Below are positions 1-6,197 of a DNA stretch of 11,630 nucleotides, one piece after another; the stretch's first letter is position 1; each line of letters begins with the position of its first letter. Both the position numbers and the translations under genes were made by a program. The DNA is from an uncultured bacterium (GTDB lineage: Bacteria > Pseudomonadota > Alphaproteobacteria > Rhodospirillales > Rhodospirillaceae): contig CAITZE010000217.1 of assembly GCA_903896775.1 (NCBI GenBank), positions 1 through 11,630 of the forward strand. Direction: 5' to 3'. Under the pieces are notes generated by a model. That model was not told the DNA's origin. It worked only from the letters and a program-made list of their open reading frames with translations, and ran no database searches.

Positions 1-324
1 CTGGCGGCCAGCGCCGCCTTTTATGTCAAACCCCGTCCTTTGTCCCTGGACGATAAGGCCAAACTGACGATGGCCGACGGCGGCACAGCTCTGATTCACG
101 CCGTAATTCCCGCTCTGGAGGCCATTCCGACTTGGACGGCCGCCATTTTGGAAGATTGGGCTAAGGCTTATGCCGAACAATCCGGCCAAAAGCTGGGCAA
201 AATCGCCCAGCCTTTGCGCGCGGCCCTCTGCGGGAGCACGGTTTCGCCCAATATCTTCGAAATTATGACAGTTCTTGGAAAAGATGAGGCTCTGGGCCGC
301 CTACGGGATGCTTTAGCAGTTTAA
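1..324 (+). CDS. gltX: Glutamyl-tRNA synthetase, C-terminal part (5' end outside window)
   Basis: Reading frame 1 is open from the first base to TAA at 322-324, giving 107 residues of a class I aminoacyl-tRNA synthetase that charges tRNA with glutamate in the cytoplasm. Only the end of the C-terminal anticodon-binding domain is visible. The diagnostic stretch is KLGKIAQPLRAAL followed by CGSTVSPNIFEIM and the ending EALGRLRDALAV, which closely matches the end of bacterial GltX. FYVKPRPLSLDDKAK near the window start also fits. The catalytic HIGH and KMSKS motifs would lie upstream and cannot be checked. The apparent TTG start at 40 is internal to this frame and is not a real start. The stop codon overlaps the left arm of an inverted repeat (323-357). 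The next gene, gltA, is on the same strand and has its own promoter candidate. Alphaproteobacteria often carry two GltX paralogues, and the fragment does not show which one this is. Confidence 0.9.
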   Translation: MAASAAFYVKPRPLSLDDKAKLTMADGGTALIHAVIPALEAIPTWTAAILEDWAKAYAEQSGQKLGKIAQPLRAALCGSTVSPNIFEIMTVLGKDEALGRLRDALAV

Positions 325-357
325 TCAATGCTACCCATAGGTGCGGCAACATTGATT
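323..357. repeat. Imperfect inverted repeat / hairpin between gltX and gltA
   Basis: The arms AATCAATGCTACC (323-335) and GGCAACATTGATT (345-357) are reverse complements at 11 of 13 positions. The outer eight bases match perfectly, and the loop is nine bases. The left arm includes the last two bases of the gltX stop codon. The right arm ends exactly at the proposed gltA -35 hexamer. No long T-run follows, so an efficient intrinsic terminator is unlikely. It could be a 3'-end-protecting hairpin for gltX mRNA or a dyad operator for gltA. The sequence shows the symmetry; either function is inference. Confidence 0.55.
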
Positions 358-399
358 TGCCTGCATTTTCTAGGCTATAAGCGGTGCAGCATAGGTGCG
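336..399 (+). repeat. 10-bp direct repeat CATAGGTGCG flanking the gltA promoter
   Basis: CATAGGTGCG occurs at 336-345 and again at 390-399, 54 bp apart (about five helical turns). One copy lies in and beside the inverted-repeat loop upstream of the -35 box. The other lies just downstream of the expected transcription start. Two same-face sites straddling a promoter would suit a repressor, but this is inferred from position only; a chance repeat is possible. Confidence 0.35.
352..380 (+). promoter_or_regulatory. Putative sigma-70-type promoter of gltA
   Basis: TTGATT (352-357) and CTATAA (375-380) are separated by exactly 17 bases, and each resembles the consensus TTGACA / TATAAT. A transcript would start near 386-388, leaving a leader of about 60 nt before the GTG at 450. 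This is the best promoter match I saw in the gltX-gltA gap. The -35 box lies in the right arm of the inverted repeat, so a protein bound there would block RNA polymerase. Confidence 0.55.
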
Positions 400-432
400 T
401 CCCGCGGGGACTTGCGGAGGGGACGGCCGCAA
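399..432 (+). promoter_or_regulatory. Two adjacent hairpins in the putative gltA 5' leader
   Basis: GTCCC (399-403) pairs with GGGAC (407-411) across a three-base loop. TTGCGG (412-417) pairs with CCGCAA (427-432) across a nine-base loop. The two stems abut, and the second ends five bases before the gltA Shine-Dalgarno sequence. GGGGAC occurs twice (406-411 and 419-424), so the single GTCCC could pair with either copy. The second choice would break the second stem. It matches no riboswitch class I recognise, and short GC-rich stems arise easily by chance. Confidence 0.3.
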
Positions 433-449
433 CAAGAAAGGGACACATC

Positions 450-1742
450 GTGGCGAAAACAGTAACCCTGAAGGACGACCAAACCGGCAAGAGCTGGAAA
501 TTCCCGGTTATGAGCGGCACCACCGGACCCGATGTTGTGGACATCCGGAAGTTCTATGCCGAAACAGATATGTTCACCTACGACCCGGGCTACACGTCGA
601 CCGGCAGCTGCGAGTCCAAAATCACTTACATCGATGGCGATAAGGGCGTGCTCTTGCACCGCGGCTATCCGATTGAGGATTTGGCCGAGAAGTGCAACTT
701 CGAAGAAGTCGCCTACTTGATGCTCAACGGCGAACTGCCGAACGCAAAAGAGAAGAAGCAGTTCGAGAAAGACATCACCTATCACACGATGCTTCACGAA
801 CAGCTGCACAGCTTCTACTCCGGTTTCCGTCGCGACGGTCACCCAATGGCCGTGATGTGCGGTGTGGTCGGCGCGCTGTCGGCTTTTTATCACGACAGCT
901 TGGACATCACGAACCCAGACCACCGCAAGATTTCGTCGTTCCGCCTGATCGCGAAAATGCCGACAATTGCTTCGTGGGCCTACAAATATTCGCTCGGCCA
1001 GCCCTTTATCTATCCGCGCAACGATTTAGGCTACGCTGAAAACTTCCTCTACATGATGTTCGCAACGCCTTGCGAAGATTACGAAGTCAATCCGATCCTC
1101 GCGAAAGCCATGGATCGCATCTTGATCTTGCATGCCGATCACGAACAAAACGCCTCGACCTCGACCGTGCGTCTTGCCGGTTCGTCGGGAGCCAACCCGT
1201 TCGCTTGCATCGCGGCTGGTATCGCTTCGCTTTGGGGACCTGCGCACGGCGGCGCCAACGAAGCCGTGCACAATATGCTTAAGGAAATCGGCGACAAGAA
1301 GCGCATCCCCGAATTCGTGAAGCGCGCGAAAGATAAAAACGACAACTTCCGCCTCATGGGCTTCGGTCACCGCGTGTACAAAAACTATGATCCGCGCGCG
1401 CGCATCATGGCCCGCACCTGCAGCGAAGTGCTGTCGGAACTGAAGATCAAGAATAACGCGCTGCTCGATATCGCTGTTGAACTCGAGCGCATCGCTCTCG
1501 AAGACGACTATTTCATCGAGAAGAAGCTCTACCCGAACGTCGACTTCTATTCGGGCATAATCTTCCAGGCCATGGGCATTCCGGTGACCATGTTCACCGC
1601 CCTATTCGCTCTCGCCCGCACCACGGGCTGGATTTCGCAATGGCGTGAAATGATCGAAGACCCGCAGCAGAAGATCGGCCGTCCGCGCCAGCTGTATACC
1701 GGCCAGACCAAGCGTAAGTTCGTTCCGATCGCGAAGCGCTAA
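450..1742 (+). CDS. gltA: Citrate synthase (type I, GltA)
   Basis: Condenses acetyl-CoA with oxaloacetate to citrate, the entry step of the TCA cycle, in the cytoplasm. The 430-residue product has the usual length of Gram-negative hexameric GltA, including the N-terminal beta-rich domain that short citrate/2-methylcitrate synthases lack. Active-site blocks are all present: HADHEQNAST (His228, His231), GPAHGGANEA (His266), GFGHRVYKNYDPRA (His307) and NVDFYSG (Asp365). I chose the GTG at 450 because AAAGGGA (437-443) sits six bases upstream and the protein then begins MAKTVTLKDDQTGKSW, as in other GltA proteins. The frame extends back to a GTG at 384, but that would start at or before the predicted transcription start and add an unfamiliar 22 residues. 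The gene ends in tandem stops TAATAA and then a hairpin terminator. Expression is probably set by the structured interval upstream. Confidence 0.97.
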   Translation: MAKTVTLKDDQTGKSWKFPVMSGTTGPDVVDIRKFYAETDMFTYDPGYTSTGSCESKITYIDGDKGVLLHRGYPIEDLAEKCNFEEVAYLMLNGELPNAKEKKQFEKDITYHTMLHEQLHSFYSGFRRDGHPMAVMCGVVGALSAFYHDSLDITNPDHRKISSFRLIAKMPTIASWAYKYSLGQPFIYPRNDLGYAENFLYMMFATPCEDYEVNPILAKAMDRILILHADHEQNASTSTVRLAGSSGANPFACIAAGIASLWGPAHGGANEAVHNMLKEIGDKKRIPEFVKRAKDKNDNFRLMGFGHRVYKNYDPRARIMARTCSEVLSELKIKNNALLDIAVELERIALEDDYFIEKKLYPNVDFYSGIIFQAMGIPVTMFTALFALARTTGWISQWREMIEDPQQKIGRPRQLYTGQTKRKFVPIAKR

Positions 1743-1763
1743 TAAGCCGAAGCTCTAAAAGAC

Positions 1764-1800
1764 AAACGGCGCGGGAGAAATCCTGCGCCGTTTTTTATTT
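1764..1800 (+). terminator. Intrinsic terminator after gltA, probably bidirectional
   Basis: AAACGGCGCGGGA (1764-1776) and TCCTGCGCCGTTT (1781-1793) form a 13-bp stem with one G-U pair, capped by a GAAA tetraloop. A T-rich tail runs to 1800. It lies 21 bases after the gltA stop. Read on the minus strand, the same stem lies 15 bases after the OGT-like gene's stop (1809) and is followed by TTTGTCTTTT, so it likely ends transcription from both converging units. The plus-strand tail is the better one. Confidence 0.85.
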
Positions 1801-1808
1801 GAGAATCC

Positions 1809-4127
1809 TTATTGCACCGCTTGAATGTCTTCTGGCGGTTCCCCGTTGTGGTATCGCTTCATCATCTGCGTATAGGCGTTTTCGATTTGCCGCGCATACG
1901 TCGTGGCGTTGAACAACGGCGCGGAAAGACGACTTTCTTTCAGCCGGCGCTTGATATCCGCAAGCAGACCCGGCTCCGTCGCCAATGCGATCGCGCGGGC
2001 TTCGTACTCTTCAAGCGAAGCCGTTACCAGCTCCGGCAATTCGAGCGCCTTCAGAATGCTTCCCGCGACACGTCCTGCAAAAGACTGCCCTTGGCAGGTC
2101 AGCAGCGGCAAGCCCGCCCATAGGGCGTCGCTGGCAGTCGTGTGAGCATTGTAAGGAAGCGTGTCCAAAAACAAGTCCGCCGCGCGGTGACGTGCAAGAT
2201 GCTCGCTCTGTGAAGCCCGCGGCGCAAACACAAGGCGTTCAGGCGCTACACCGCGCCGCTCGGCTTCGCTGCGCAGATTAGAAGATGCCGCCGCATTGTC
2301 CTCGAGCAGCCACAGAACGCTTCTGTCCACATGTTCTAAAATGCGCATCCAGGCATCAAAAACGGCGGGCGTAATTTTGAAGTTATTGTTGAAGCAGCAA
2401 AAAATAAATCCGGAAGCTGTCAGGCCAAGCTCTTCGCGCGTCGCGTTTTGTTCGCCAACAACGCGTGAAGTATCGTTTGGCTGATAGCAATGCGGCAGGT
2501 AAACGATTTTCTCGACGTAATGCGGCCTCGAAATATCTGTCACGACGGTATGATCTGCGACTATGTAATCGTAATAATTAGCACCCATCGTTCCCGGATA
2601 GCCAAGGTAGTTCACTTGAATTGGCGCTGCCTGTAACGCGAAAATTCCAGTGCGTGCCCCACCCGTGTAACCCGTCAAATCTACGGCGATGTCGATCCCG
2701 GAAGCTCGCGCCATTGCGGCAACATCCGTATCCGCGATTGCACGCACGTCCATGAACTTATCGAAAGACTCCGACAGGCGCTTGCGCATTGCATCGTCGG
2801 TATCGGGGCCGTAGGAGAAACCGTAAATTTCGAAGCGGTCGCGGTCATGGGCTTCGATCAACCCAACCACGAGCTGTGCAACCGGGTGTTGGCGAAAATC
2901 CATGGAGAAGTATCCGATACGGATTTTCGAGCCGCGTGTGCGTTGCGCAATCGGTCCGAACATAGCGTTAGGTGGAAACACCTCAGCCGTCCAAACCTCA
3001 GCAGCTTTTCTCTGAATCGCAGGTGCGTCCTTAAATGTGATCGCCGTGAAAGGCGCGGCCGCGCGTTCGTCGTGTTCGATTTTATTCGACACCTGCGCGA
3101 GATCCGCATCGTAAGTCGCCCAATCGCATATCTGCATCTTGGCGTGAAGCCGCGCGCCATATAGACCGGCATATGTGGAATTGAGCGCTATTAGCTTATC
3201 GTTATCCTCAATAGCGGCCGCGTGACGTTTCAACTCCACCAACAAATTGGCGCGGTTGTTAAAAGCCTCTGTAAAATCGGGCTTTAACCCTGCTGCCGTG
3301 CCGTAGGCTATCAAAGCCGCGTCGTATTGCTGCAGTCCCTGTCGCGCGAGACCACGACTATTGTACGCCTCGGCATAATCGGCGCGAATGCGAATGGCTT
3401 TAGCGTAATGCTCGAGGGCAGGTTCATACTGCTTAAGCTCGACGAGAGTCTGTCCGCGCGCGTGGAAAGCCTCGGCGTGATCTTCACGTAGACGAATGGC
3501 TTTATCGTAACTCTCCAACGCTGGGAAATATTCCTTCAACGCGTGCAGCGCTAAACCGCGATTATAATAGGCATCGGCATAATCGGGCTTCAGGGCGATG
3601 GCTTTGTCAAAGCTCGCGACCGCCGCCTTCAGGTCGCCGAGCTCTTTCAGCGCGTTTCCGCGATTGTTGAACGCATTAAGAAAGTCCGGCTTATACTGAA
3701 TAGCTTTGTTATAACTCGCAACAGCAGCTTCGAGGCTTTTCAAATCGCGCAATGCTGTACCGCGATTATTATAAGCTTCGGCAAAATCATGTTTTAGCCG
3801 GATGGCTTTGTCGAAACTAGCGACAGCGTCTTTATGCCGCTTAAGATCGCGAAGCGCATTGCCGTGATTGAAGTGCGCATCCGCATTTTTGGGGTCGGCT
3901 TTAATTGCGCGAGCGATAAGATCTACAGCTTCCTCAAAACGCTTCGCTTGGGCTGCAATGATTCCCGACAAATGCAGAGCATGGAAATTGGCGGGCTGAA
4001 GTTTGATGACGTCCTGGTAAATCCGCCATGCCTCGCCGAACTGGCCTTTTTGTTGAAGCGCCAATCCATCGCGGAGCAGCGTCTGGACTCGCATGGCTGT
4101 AGCAGCACTCTCGGCAGGCGGGGTCAT
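1809..4127 (-). CDS. TPR-repeat O-GlcNAc transferase / SPINDLY-family glycosyltransferase
   Basis: A 772-residue protein likely to transfer a sugar from a nucleotide donor to Ser/Thr of target proteins. Residues 12-319 are nine consecutive 34-residue TPRs with the usual pattern (for example AEAYNNRGTALRDLK), a superhelix for binding the target. Residues 400-755 resemble the GT41 catalytic region of eukaryotic OGT and plant SPINDLY: DFRQHP (His414), DLTGYTGGAR (483-492), YLGYPGTMGA (508-517), FNNNFKITP with Lys584, and NAHTTASDALWAG with His662, Thr663-664 and Asp667. These correspond to the UDP-sugar-binding residues of OGT. No signal peptide or membrane segment is seen, so it should be cytoplasmic. 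The ATG has AAGGT six bases upstream; Met12 is a less likely start. It follows lpxB by an AT-rich 43-bp gap and ends at the shared terminator. The donor (GlcNAc, fucose or other) and target are unknown. The gene looks intact. Confidence 0.88.
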   Translation of the reverse strand: MTPPAESAATAMRVQTLLRDGLALQQKGQFGEAWRIYQDVIKLQPANFHALHLSGIIAAQAKRFEEAVDLIARAIKADPKNADAHFNHGNALRDLKRHKDAVASFDKAIRLKHDFAEAYNNRGTALRDLKSLEAAVASYNKAIQYKPDFLNAFNNRGNALKELGDLKAAVASFDKAIALKPDYADAYYNRGLALHALKEYFPALESYDKAIRLREDHAEAFHARGQTLVELKQYEPALEHYAKAIRIRADYAEAYNSRGLARQGLQQYDAALIAYGTAAGLKPDFTEAFNNRANLLVELKRHAAAIEDNDKLIALNSTYAGLYGARLHAKMQICDWATYDADLAQVSNKIEHDERAAAPFTAITFKDAPAIQRKAAEVWTAEVFPPNAMFGPIAQRTRGSKIRIGYFSMDFRQHPVAQLVVGLIEAHDRDRFEIYGFSYGPDTDDAMRKRLSESFDKFMDVRAIADTDVAAMARASGIDIAVDLTGYTGGARTGIFALQAAPIQVNYLGYPGTMGANYYDYIVADHTVVTDISRPHYVEKIVYLPHCYQPNDTSRVVGEQNATREELGLTASGFIFCCFNNNFKITPAVFDAWMRILEHVDRSVLWLLEDNAAASSNLRSEAERRGVAPERLVFAPRASQSEHLARHRAADLFLDTLPYNAHTTASDALWAGLPLLTCQGQSFAGRVAGSILKALELPELVTASLEEYEARAIALATEPGLLADIKRRLKESRLSAPLFNATTYARQIENAYTQMMKRYHNGEPPEDIQAVQ
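3171..4094 (-). repeat. Nine-unit tandem TPR-coding repeat, 102-nt period
   Basis: The DNA encoding residues 12-319 of the OGT-like protein keeps an exact 34-codon period. For example, the plus-strand word ATGGC starts at 3394, 3496 and 3598, each 102 bases apart. GATGGCTTTG recurs at 3597 and 3801, two periods apart. Units 3-7 resemble one another most (KAI followed by a loop and a short A-x-A start), suggesting internal duplication. The first repeat and the last two are more diverged. Confidence 0.85.
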
Positions 4128-4170
4128 GCGGCGACCTTATCGCCTAATGTATTGAAATAACACATACAAA

Positions 4171-5334
4171 TCACGTAACTGGTTTGCGCAATAGCGACAG
4201 AATCGTTTGCGCGGCGCGCCGACTGGGACGCTCGCCGCCGGGCAGCAGCTTGGACAAGGCGGCAGAAAAATCGGCCCGTTGCGCGACCCGACGCATTTCA
4301 TCACGCATCAGCAACGTGAGATCGTCAGCAAGAACCTCAGGCCGGCATTTACCTTGCAGCCGTTCAGGCACTGCTTCGTGTTCAACCAGAATGTTGACGA
4401 GATTGGCAAAACGCGTGCGTACAAACATCTTCAGAACGGCGTACGACAGTTTGTTCACCTTGTAAGCAATCACATGCGGCACACCAGCCAGCGCCAACTC
4501 TAAAGACACTGTGCCTGAAGCTGCGAGAGCAACGTCGAAGGCTGCAAAGGCATCGCGGCGTTGGTCGGATTCCATAACAACAGTCACAGGCACGCCCCAA
4601 TCGTTGGCGGCAGCGTAGACTTCGTGAGCAACAGTATTGACTGTCGGCATGACCACATGAAGGTCGGGATAGCGCGCAGCGAGGCGCGCGATGGTTTCCT
4701 TGAACACCGGCAACAGGCGCGTTACTTCGCTGCGGCGACTTCCCGGAAGAATGCCGATCACGCGCCGGTCTGCAGCAATGCCGTGACGTTTGCGGAAAGC
4801 CGGCCCATCGCCGTGGCCAAAACCACTTTCCATCACGGGATGCCCAACCCAGGTTGCCGGCAATCCGTATTTTGTGAAATAGGGCGGCTCGAAGGGCAGC
4901 AGCGTCAGCAAATGATTGATCCAGCGTGCGAGCTGTTTGGCCCGCGATGGCCGCCAAGCCCAAACTTGCGGAGCCACATATCGTACGCGCGGGATCGGGC
5001 TTTGCCGTTTGGAAAGACGCTCGTGAATTCGCCCGGTAAAGCCCCAAGAGTCGATCGTCACTAGAATATCAGGCTGCTTGAGGTCGATATCGGCGAGTGT
5101 GGTTTTGACGCGTTTCAAAACCATATGTGCTTTGGGAAGCACTTCGAAGATGCCGATCAATGCAAGCTCACGCACGTCGAACAATCCCTGAAGACCACGC
5201 GCGATCATCAGCGGCCCGCCCAAACCAGCGAACCGAACTTGCCCTCCGGTCTCCTCGTTTAAAGCTGCCATGAGCATTGCGCCCAGCTGATCACCGGAAG
5301 GCTCGCAAGCAATGAGGTAGACGAGCGGTCCCAC
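4171..5334 (-). CDS. lpxB: Lipid-A-disaccharide synthase
   Basis: Peripheral inner-membrane GT-B glycosyltransferase of family GT19. It joins UDP-2,3-diacylglucosamine and lipid X to make lipid A disaccharide 1-phosphate, directly using the LpxI product. The 387-residue length is normal. Family blocks run in order: the N-terminal SGD motif (CEPSGDQLGA, 10-19), APQVWAWRPSRAK (121-133), LPFEPPYFTKYGLPATWVGHP (146-166), ILPGSRRSEV (195-204), and the UDP-binding ASGTVSLELALAGVPHVIAYKVN block. Start is GTG at 5334, five bases after the lpxI stop. No ATG, GTG or TTG lies just upstream in this frame, and no clear Shine-Dalgarno is seen, so translation is probably coupled to lpxI. Two spots are unusual: Cys10 where the family normally has Gly in GE(A/P)SGD, and SWGF at 96-99 where many LpxB proteins have (A/S)PDF, so the Asp is Gly98. 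The rest is well conserved and I expect it to be functional. Confidence 0.95.
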   Translation of the reverse strand: MGPLVYLIACEPSGDQLGAMLMAALNEETGGQVRFAGLGGPLMIARGLQGLFDVRELALIGIFEVLPKAHMVLKRVKTTLADIDLKQPDILVTIDSWGFTGRIHERLSKRQSPIPRVRYVAPQVWAWRPSRAKQLARWINHLLTLLPFEPPYFTKYGLPATWVGHPVMESGFGHGDGPAFRKRHGIAADRRVIGILPGSRRSEVTRLLPVFKETIARLAARYPDLHVVMPTVNTVAHEVYAAANDWGVPVTVVMESDQRRDAFAAFDVALAASGTVSLELALAGVPHVIAYKVNKLSYAVLKMFVRTRFANLVNILVEHEAVPERLQGKCRPEVLADDLTLLMRDEMRRVAQRADFSAALSKLLPGGERPSRRAAQTILSLLRKPVT

Positions 5335-5339
5335 AACGA

Positions 5340-6197
5340 TTAAGTCCCAAACTCGCCAGGTGTGACACCGACCACAAACAAGCCTGCCTGGTCGGCAGCG
5401 GCGATAATTTCGGCCTGCCCGATCATTAGCGTATTGCCCGCTTCAACAGCGATACCACGCAAACCGGCTGCTTTGGCATTGTGGACGGTCATAACGCCAA
5501 TCGTCGGTAAATCGGCGCGGCGCTCTTGTTGGGGCTTCTTCGCCTTGACCAGCACGCCGGCGGGACCATCAAGCGCGAGCGCCGCACACCGCGCGATCAG
5601 CGCGTCCGTGCCTTCTGCCGCTTCGACGCCGAGGACGATGCCCTGCTGCACCACAACGGCTTGACCAACATCTACAGCGCCGATGGCACGCCCGACCTCA
5701 AAACCGCGCGCAATGTCGGACGCAGCTGTTGTATCGGGTTGATGACGGCCCATGACCCCGCGAGGCGCAAGAAGGTCAGACAGAATGGAGTCCGCACCGA
5801 CAACTTTGAAACCTTCGCGTTCGATTTCGCCGATGACCGCCGAAAGCAGTCCATCGTCACCAAGCGCGCGGCCCGCAATACGGGCAAGGAACGCAGCACC
5901 TTTGAAATCAGTTTTGAGCTCGGCAATAGCCGGACGACGCACAGTGCCGGCCATAACAACTTCCTTGACCGCTGCATCGTTGAGAGCCGTAAAGGCCTTG
6001 CCGATTTCTCCAACACGCAGCCAGACATCGGCATCAAGGCGCGCGCTGTCCGCAAAGCCGGTCAGGCCTAGGACAAAATGATGCCGGCCCGTACTTTTAC
6101 ACGCCGCAAGCAAGAGGCCAGGAAGCGCGCCGCCCCCGGCGATAATGCCGAGTTTGGGCAGGCTTGCCTGAACAGACATGGACGGCTCAGCCGCCAT
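5340..6197 (-). CDS. lpxI: UDP-2,3-diacylglucosamine pyrophosphatase LpxI (DUF1009)
   Basis: Hydrolyses UDP-2,3-diacylglucosamine to lipid X and UMP, the step done by LpxH in gamma- and betaproteobacteria. Recognised from the N-terminal LGIIAGGGALPGLL block (16-29), the central VVGADSILSDLLAPRGVMG (132-150), and the C-terminal ADLPTIGVMTVHNAKAAGLRG block; Asp229 matches the catalytic Asp described for Caulobacter LpxI. The ending AAADQAGLFVVGV is also typical. At 285 residues it has the usual size. The start is uncertain: ATG at 6197 overlaps the end of lpxA by 11 bases, while an ATG at 6179 (residue 7) would begin seven bases after the lpxA stop and fits the family N-terminus equally well. 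Neither has a good Shine-Dalgarno, so coupling to lpxA is likely. Its neighbours lpxA and lpxB supply its substrate pathway and use its product. Confidence 0.94.
   Translation of the reverse strand: MAAEPSMSVQASLPKLGIIAGGGALPGLLLAACKSTGRHHFVLGLTGFADSARLDADVWLRVGEIGKAFTALNDAAVKEVVMAGTVRRPAIAELKTDFKGAAFLARIAGRALGDDGLLSAVIGEIEREGFKVVGADSILSDLLAPRGVMGRHQPDTTAASDIARGFEVGRAIGAVDVGQAVVVQQGIVLGVEAAEGTDALIARCAALALDGPAGVLVKAKKPQQERRADLPTIGVMTVHNAKAAGLRGIAVEAGNTLMIGQAEIIAAADQAGLFVVGVTPGEFGT

Noticed and set aside
384..449. Upstream extension of gltA to the GTG at 384
   Set aside because: It adds 22 non-conserved residues, begins at or before the predicted transcription start, and lacks a ribosome binding site, whereas the GTG at 450 has a well-spaced AAAGGGA.
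375..923. A 182-codon open frame on the minus strand opposite the start of gltA
   Set aside because: It mirrors conserved gltA coding sequence and runs across the gltA promoter and leader, with no independent evidence of coding.
450..1742. 2-methylcitrate synthase (PrpC) instead of GltA
   Set aside because: The length of 430 residues, the N-terminal domain and the HADHEQNASTSTVRLAGSSG block fit type I GltA. No prp genes are nearby.
3171..4094. CRISPR-like or other non-coding tandem array
   Set aside because: The 102-nt period is exactly 34 codons in an intact frame with TPR consensus residues; there are no identical repeats with unique spacers.
4128..4170. A promoter for the OGT-like gene in the AT-rich gap after lpxB
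   Set aside because: The best -35-like word TTGTAT has no good -10 at proper spacing. The gap may still contain a weak promoter but I cannot support listing one.
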